From: JBQLZQ01 sp052168355
Lineage (GTDB): Bacteria > Pseudomonadota > Alphaproteobacteria > DSM-16000 > Inquilinaceae
Length of the DNA stretch: 64,000 bases
Assembly: GCA_052168355.1 (NCBI GenBank)
Contig: JBQLZQ010000077.1
Location: 1-64,000, forward strand
Reading direction: 5' to 3'
Shown here: positions 61,240-64,000 of the stretch, piece by piece
Layout: each line of letters begins with the position of its first letter
Numbering within the stretch: position 1 is the first letter of the stretch
The notes under the pieces: model-generated
Database searches by the model: none
What the model saw: the letters and a program-made list of their open reading frames with translations, nothing else
What the model was told of the DNA's origin: nothing
Translations under genes and position numbers: made by a program

Positions 61240-62121
61240 ATGGAAAAGCGCGTCGTCTTCAACAATCGGGTGTTGCCCTACCTGCTGGTCGCGCCTCAGC
61301 TTGCCGTAACCCTGGTCTTTTTCTTCTGGCCGGCGGGACAGGCCGTCTATCAATCGACCTTCGTGCCCGACCCGTTCGGGCTCAGCATGAACTATGTCGG
61401 GCTCGGCAATTTCGAGTTCCTGTTTTCAGACCGGTACTATCTGGCCGCCTTCAAGACCACGGTGATCTTTTCCACCCTGGTGACCCTGATCGCCATGATC
61501 CCAGCGTTGTGGTTGGCGGTGATGGCCGACCGCATCATCAAGGGGGCGGGCGCCTATCGGACGCTGCTGATCTGGCCCTACGCCGTCGCGCCGGCGGTGG
61601 CCGGGGTGCTGTGGCTGTTCATGTTCAACCCGACCGTCGGCGTGGTGGCGTGGTATCTGGACACCCTTGGGTATGACTGGAATCACGTCCTGAACGGCGG
61701 CCAGGCGATGACCCTGGTCGTCGTCGCCGCCGCCTGGAAGCAGATCAGCTACAACTTCCTGTTCTTCCTGGCCGGGTTGCAGGCCATCCCGCGCAGCGTG
61801 ATCGAAGCCGCCGCCATCGACGGTGCCACCTTCTGGTACCGGTTCCGGACCATCGTTTTCCCGTTGCTGTCGCCCACCACCTTTTTCCTGCTGGTGGTCA
61901 ATATCGTCTACGCCTTTTTCGAGACGTTCGCGGTGATACACACCATCACCGCCGGCGGACCGCAGCAATCGACCACCATTCTTGTCTACAAGGTCTACGC
62001 CGACGGGTTCGTGGGCCAGGATCTGGGATCGTCCGCGGCGCAATCGGTGGTGCTGCTGGTGCTTGTCGGGGCGCTCACCATCATCCAGTTCCGCTTTATC
62101 GAACGCCGGGTGCACTACTGA
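61240..62121 (+). CDS. ugpA: Glycerol-3-phosphate ABC transporter permease UgpA
   Basis: 293 residues with six membrane helices and the EAA loop (VIEAAAIDGATFWYRFRTIV) that docks on UgpC. N-terminal VVFNNRVLPYLLVAPQLAVT and FVPDPFGLSMNYVGLGNFEF fit UgpA. GGAGG precedes the ATG. It is 105 bases after ugpB, beyond the stem-loop, and 13 before ugpE. Confidence 0.95.
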   Translation: MEKRVVFNNRVLPYLLVAPQLAVTLVFFFWPAGQAVYQSTFVPDPFGLSMNYVGLGNFEFLFSDRYYLAAFKTTVIFSTLVTLIAMIPALWLAVMADRIIKGAGAYRTLLIWPYAVAPAVAGVLWLFMFNPTVGVVAWYLDTLGYDWNHVLNGGQAMTLVVVAAAWKQISYNFLFFLAGLQAIPRSVIEAAAIDGATFWYRFRTIVFPLLSPTTFFLLVVNIVYAFFETFAVIHTITAGGPQQSTTILVYKVYADGFVGQDLGSSAAQSVVLLVLVGALTIIQFRFIERRVHY

Positions 62122-62134
62122 TGGGCGACAATCG

Positions 62135-62992
62135 ATGACCAACAATCGGTCCGGCATGGTCGAACGGCAGGGGATCGGGATCTGGCTGACTCATGCCGGG
62201 CTGATCCTGGGCATCGGGCTGGTCTGCTTTCCGATCTATCTGGCGTTCGTGGCGTCAACGGTGCCCCAGCCCGACATCGTGCGTCCGCCCATGCCGCTCT
62301 GGCCCGGCGACCGCTTCCTCGAGAATTACGGGGACGCTCTTGTTTCCGGGATCAACGCGCCGGTCTGGCGGATGCTTTTCAATTCCATGGTCATGGCCCT
62401 GGGGATCACGATCGGCAAGATCGCGATTTCCATCCTGTCGGCCTATGCCATCGTCTATTTCCGCTTTCCGCTGCGGTCGGTGTTCTTCTGGCTGATCTTC
62501 CTGACCCTGATGCTGCCGGTGGAGGTCAGGATCGTGCCGACCTACGAGGTCGCGGCCAATCTCGGCATGCTCAACTCCTACCCCGGCCTGATCCTGCCGC
62601 TGGTCGCATCGGCAACGGCCACCTTCCTGTTCCGCCAGTTCTTCATGACCATTCCCGATGAACTGGTCGAGGCGGCGCGGATCGACGGCGCGGGGCCGAT
62701 GCGGTTCTTCCGCGACATCCTGTTGCCGATGTCGCGCACAAACATCGCCGCCCTGTTCGTCATCCTCTTCATCTACAGCTGGAACCAGTATCTGTGGCCG
62801 CTGCTCATCACCACGGATCCGGCGATGAACACCATCGTCATGGGCATCAAGCAGATGTTCCCGTCCGGCGACGACGTCGCCGAGTGGCCGGTTATCATGG
62901 CGACCGCGATGATGGCCATGGTGCCCCCGGTGCTGGTGGTCATCCTGATGCAGAAGCTCTTCGTCAAAGGGCTGGTGGAAAGCGAGAAGTAG
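62135..62992 (+). CDS. ugpE: Glycerol-3-phosphate ABC transporter permease UgpE
   Basis: 285 residues, six membrane helices, EAA loop LVEAARIDGAGPMRFFRDIL. Segments YSWNQYLWPLLITTDPAMNT and MGIKQMFPSGDDVAEWPVIM agree with UgpE. The ATG at 62135, 13 bases after the ugpA stop, is preferred; a longer frame overlaps ugpA out of register. Forms the channel with UgpA. The ugpC ATG follows after 3 bases. Confidence 0.95.
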   Translation: MTNNRSGMVERQGIGIWLTHAGLILGIGLVCFPIYLAFVASTVPQPDIVRPPMPLWPGDRFLENYGDALVSGINAPVWRMLFNSMVMALGITIGKIAISILSAYAIVYFRFPLRSVFFWLIFLTLMLPVEVRIVPTYEVAANLGMLNSYPGLILPLVASATATFLFRQFFMTIPDELVEAARIDGAGPMRFFRDILLPMSRTNIAALFVILFIYSWNQYLWPLLITTDPAMNTIVMGIKQMFPSGDDVAEWPVIMATAMMAMVPPVLVVILMQKLFVKGLVESEK

Positions 62993-62995
62993 GTC

Positions 62996-64000
62996 ATGGC
63001 GACGATCACCCTCACATCGGTGCGCAAATCCTACGGGTCGACCCAGGTCATCCACGGGGTCGACCTGGCTGTCGGCGATGGCGAGCTGATTGTCATCGTT
63101 GGCCCGTCGGGATGTGGAAAATCGACGCTGCTGCGCATGGTCGCCGGGCTTGAAACCGTGACCGGCGGGGAAATCGCGATCGGCGGACGGGTGGTCAACG
63201 ATCTCGAGCCGCGCGAACGCGACATCGCCATGGTGTTCCAGAATTACGCGCTCTACCCTCACATGACCGTGTTCGACAACATGGCCTATGGGCTGAAGAT
63301 CGCCGGGCTGAGCAAACCCCACATCACCGAGCGCGTCGAGCAGGCGGCCCGGATGCTGGAGCTTGAACCCTATCTGGCACGCAAACCGCGACAGCTTTCC
63401 GGCGGCCAGCGCCAACGGGTGGCGATGGGGCGGGCCATCGTGCGCAACCCGGCCGCCTTCCTGTTCGACGAGCCTCTCTCCAACCTCGATGCCAAGTTGC
63501 GGGTCCAGATGCGGATGGAGATCAAGGCGCTGCAGCGCAAGCTGGGCGTCACCGCTCTCTATGTCACCCACGATCAGGTCGAGGCGATGACCCTGTCGGA
63601 CCGCATGGTCGTCATGAACGGCGGTGTGGCGGAGCAGATCGGCGCTCCGCTGGAGGTCTACGAAAGACCAGCCACCGTGTTCGTGGCCGCGTTCATCGGT
63701 TCGCCGCCGATGAACTTCCTGCCGATGGACACGGTGCGGCGATCTGACGCGATCGGCCCCCTCCCCGACGGGAGGGCGGGCGGCCCCCTCCGGATCGGCG
63801 TGCGGCCGGAGCATCTGTCCTTCTGCGCGCCCGACGATGGGCTGGTCGCCGGCGAACTGGCGTTTAAGGAAGCGCTGGGCGCGGAAACGCTGGCCCATCT
63901 GCGCCTCGACACGGGCGAGCCGCTGATCGTCAGACTGGACGGGACGGAGGCCCTGCCCCCCGATGGCGCGCGGGTGGGGGTCGCCGTGCCGCTGGATCGC
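62996..64000 (+). CDS. ugpC: Glycerol-3-phosphate ABC transporter ATPase UgpC (3' end missing)
   Basis: 335 residues are present; full-length UgpC is about 355, so only the last residues lie beyond the window. Walker A GPSGCGKST (about 37-45), Q-loop FQNYALYPHMTVFDNMAYG, signature LSGGQRQRVAMGRA, Walker B FLFDEPLSNLDAKLR, switch His YVTHDQVEAMTLSDR, then the C-terminal OB-type regulatory domain (RIGVRPEHL). It hydrolyses ATP for UgpAE. Confidence 0.95.
   Translation, partial: MATITLTSVRKSYGSTQVIHGVDLAVGDGELIVIVGPSGCGKSTLLRMVAGLETVTGGEIAIGGRVVNDLEPRERDIAMVFQNYALYPHMTVFDNMAYGLKIAGLSKPHITERVEQAARMLELEPYLARKPRQLSGGQRQRVAMGRAIVRNPAAFLFDEPLSNLDAKLRVQMRMEIKALQRKLGVTALYVTHDQVEAMTLSDRMVVMNGGVAEQIGAPLEVYERPATVFVAAFIGSPPMNFLPMDTVRRSDAIGPLPDGRAGGPLRIGVRPEHLSFCAPDDGLVAGELAFKEALGAETLAHLRLDTGEPLIVRLDGTEALPPDGARVGVAVPLDR

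Overview
The window is high-GC DNA from an alphaproteobacterium, most likely of the Rhodospirillales type. This rests on the gene order lptC-lptA-lptB-rpoN-hpf-ptsN behind kdsD, the Hsp20/DUF1150 pair, a DUF2336 gene, an NDUFA9-like complex I epimerase, a small-type SRP RNA, and the rpmH-rnpA-yidD-yidC-engB-argB run. No species can be named from sequence alone.

Left end (1-5876): the edge of a lambda-like prophage, all on the minus strand. It holds the start of a portal gene, a MerR-like regulator with its own promoter, a gene of unknown function, large and small terminase genes, a DUF5906-type helicase and a 67-residue protein. It ends at 5832-5876 in the 3' part of a tRNA-Ala(GGC), taken as the attachment site; the intact tRNA and the integrase should lie left of the window. 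Between helicase and small terminase lies a 244-bp dyad with twelve copies of a 9-bp element, six per orientation, mirrored to the base (3900-4143). This is the most striking unexplained structure here.

6-23 kb: a ribose-type ABC transporter, a Cys-rich protein behind a Fur-like palindrome, an SDR, Hsp20 with a sigma-32-type promoter plus DUF1150, then the leftward envelope/nitrogen-PTS cluster ptsN-hpf-rpoN-lptB-lptA-lptC-kdsD, an RNase D-like exonuclease, tRNA-Leu(CAG), the NDUFA9-like gene, an esterase and uppP.

23-38 kb: gltD-gltB, then a catabolic island. A rightward pair (racemase/maleate-isomerase-like protein and FAD monooxygenase) converges on a leftward operon (FAD monooxygenase, SDR, HpaE-like aldehyde dehydrogenase, three-part TRAP transporter). 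Together they look like uptake and oxidation of an organic, probably aromatic, acid.

38-56 kb: housekeeping genes. SRP RNA, dnaX-ybaB-recR, rmuC, def-fmt-truA, dapE-dapD with a HAD phosphatase, a PAS/DUF2336 pair, argB, engB, yidC, yidD, rnpA and rpmH.

56-64 kb: a VTT membrane protein paired with a disulfide oxidoreductase, an orphan sensor kinase, and the glycerol-3-phosphate transporter ugpB-A-E-C, with a 12-bp stem-loop after ugpB and ugpC cut by the window end.
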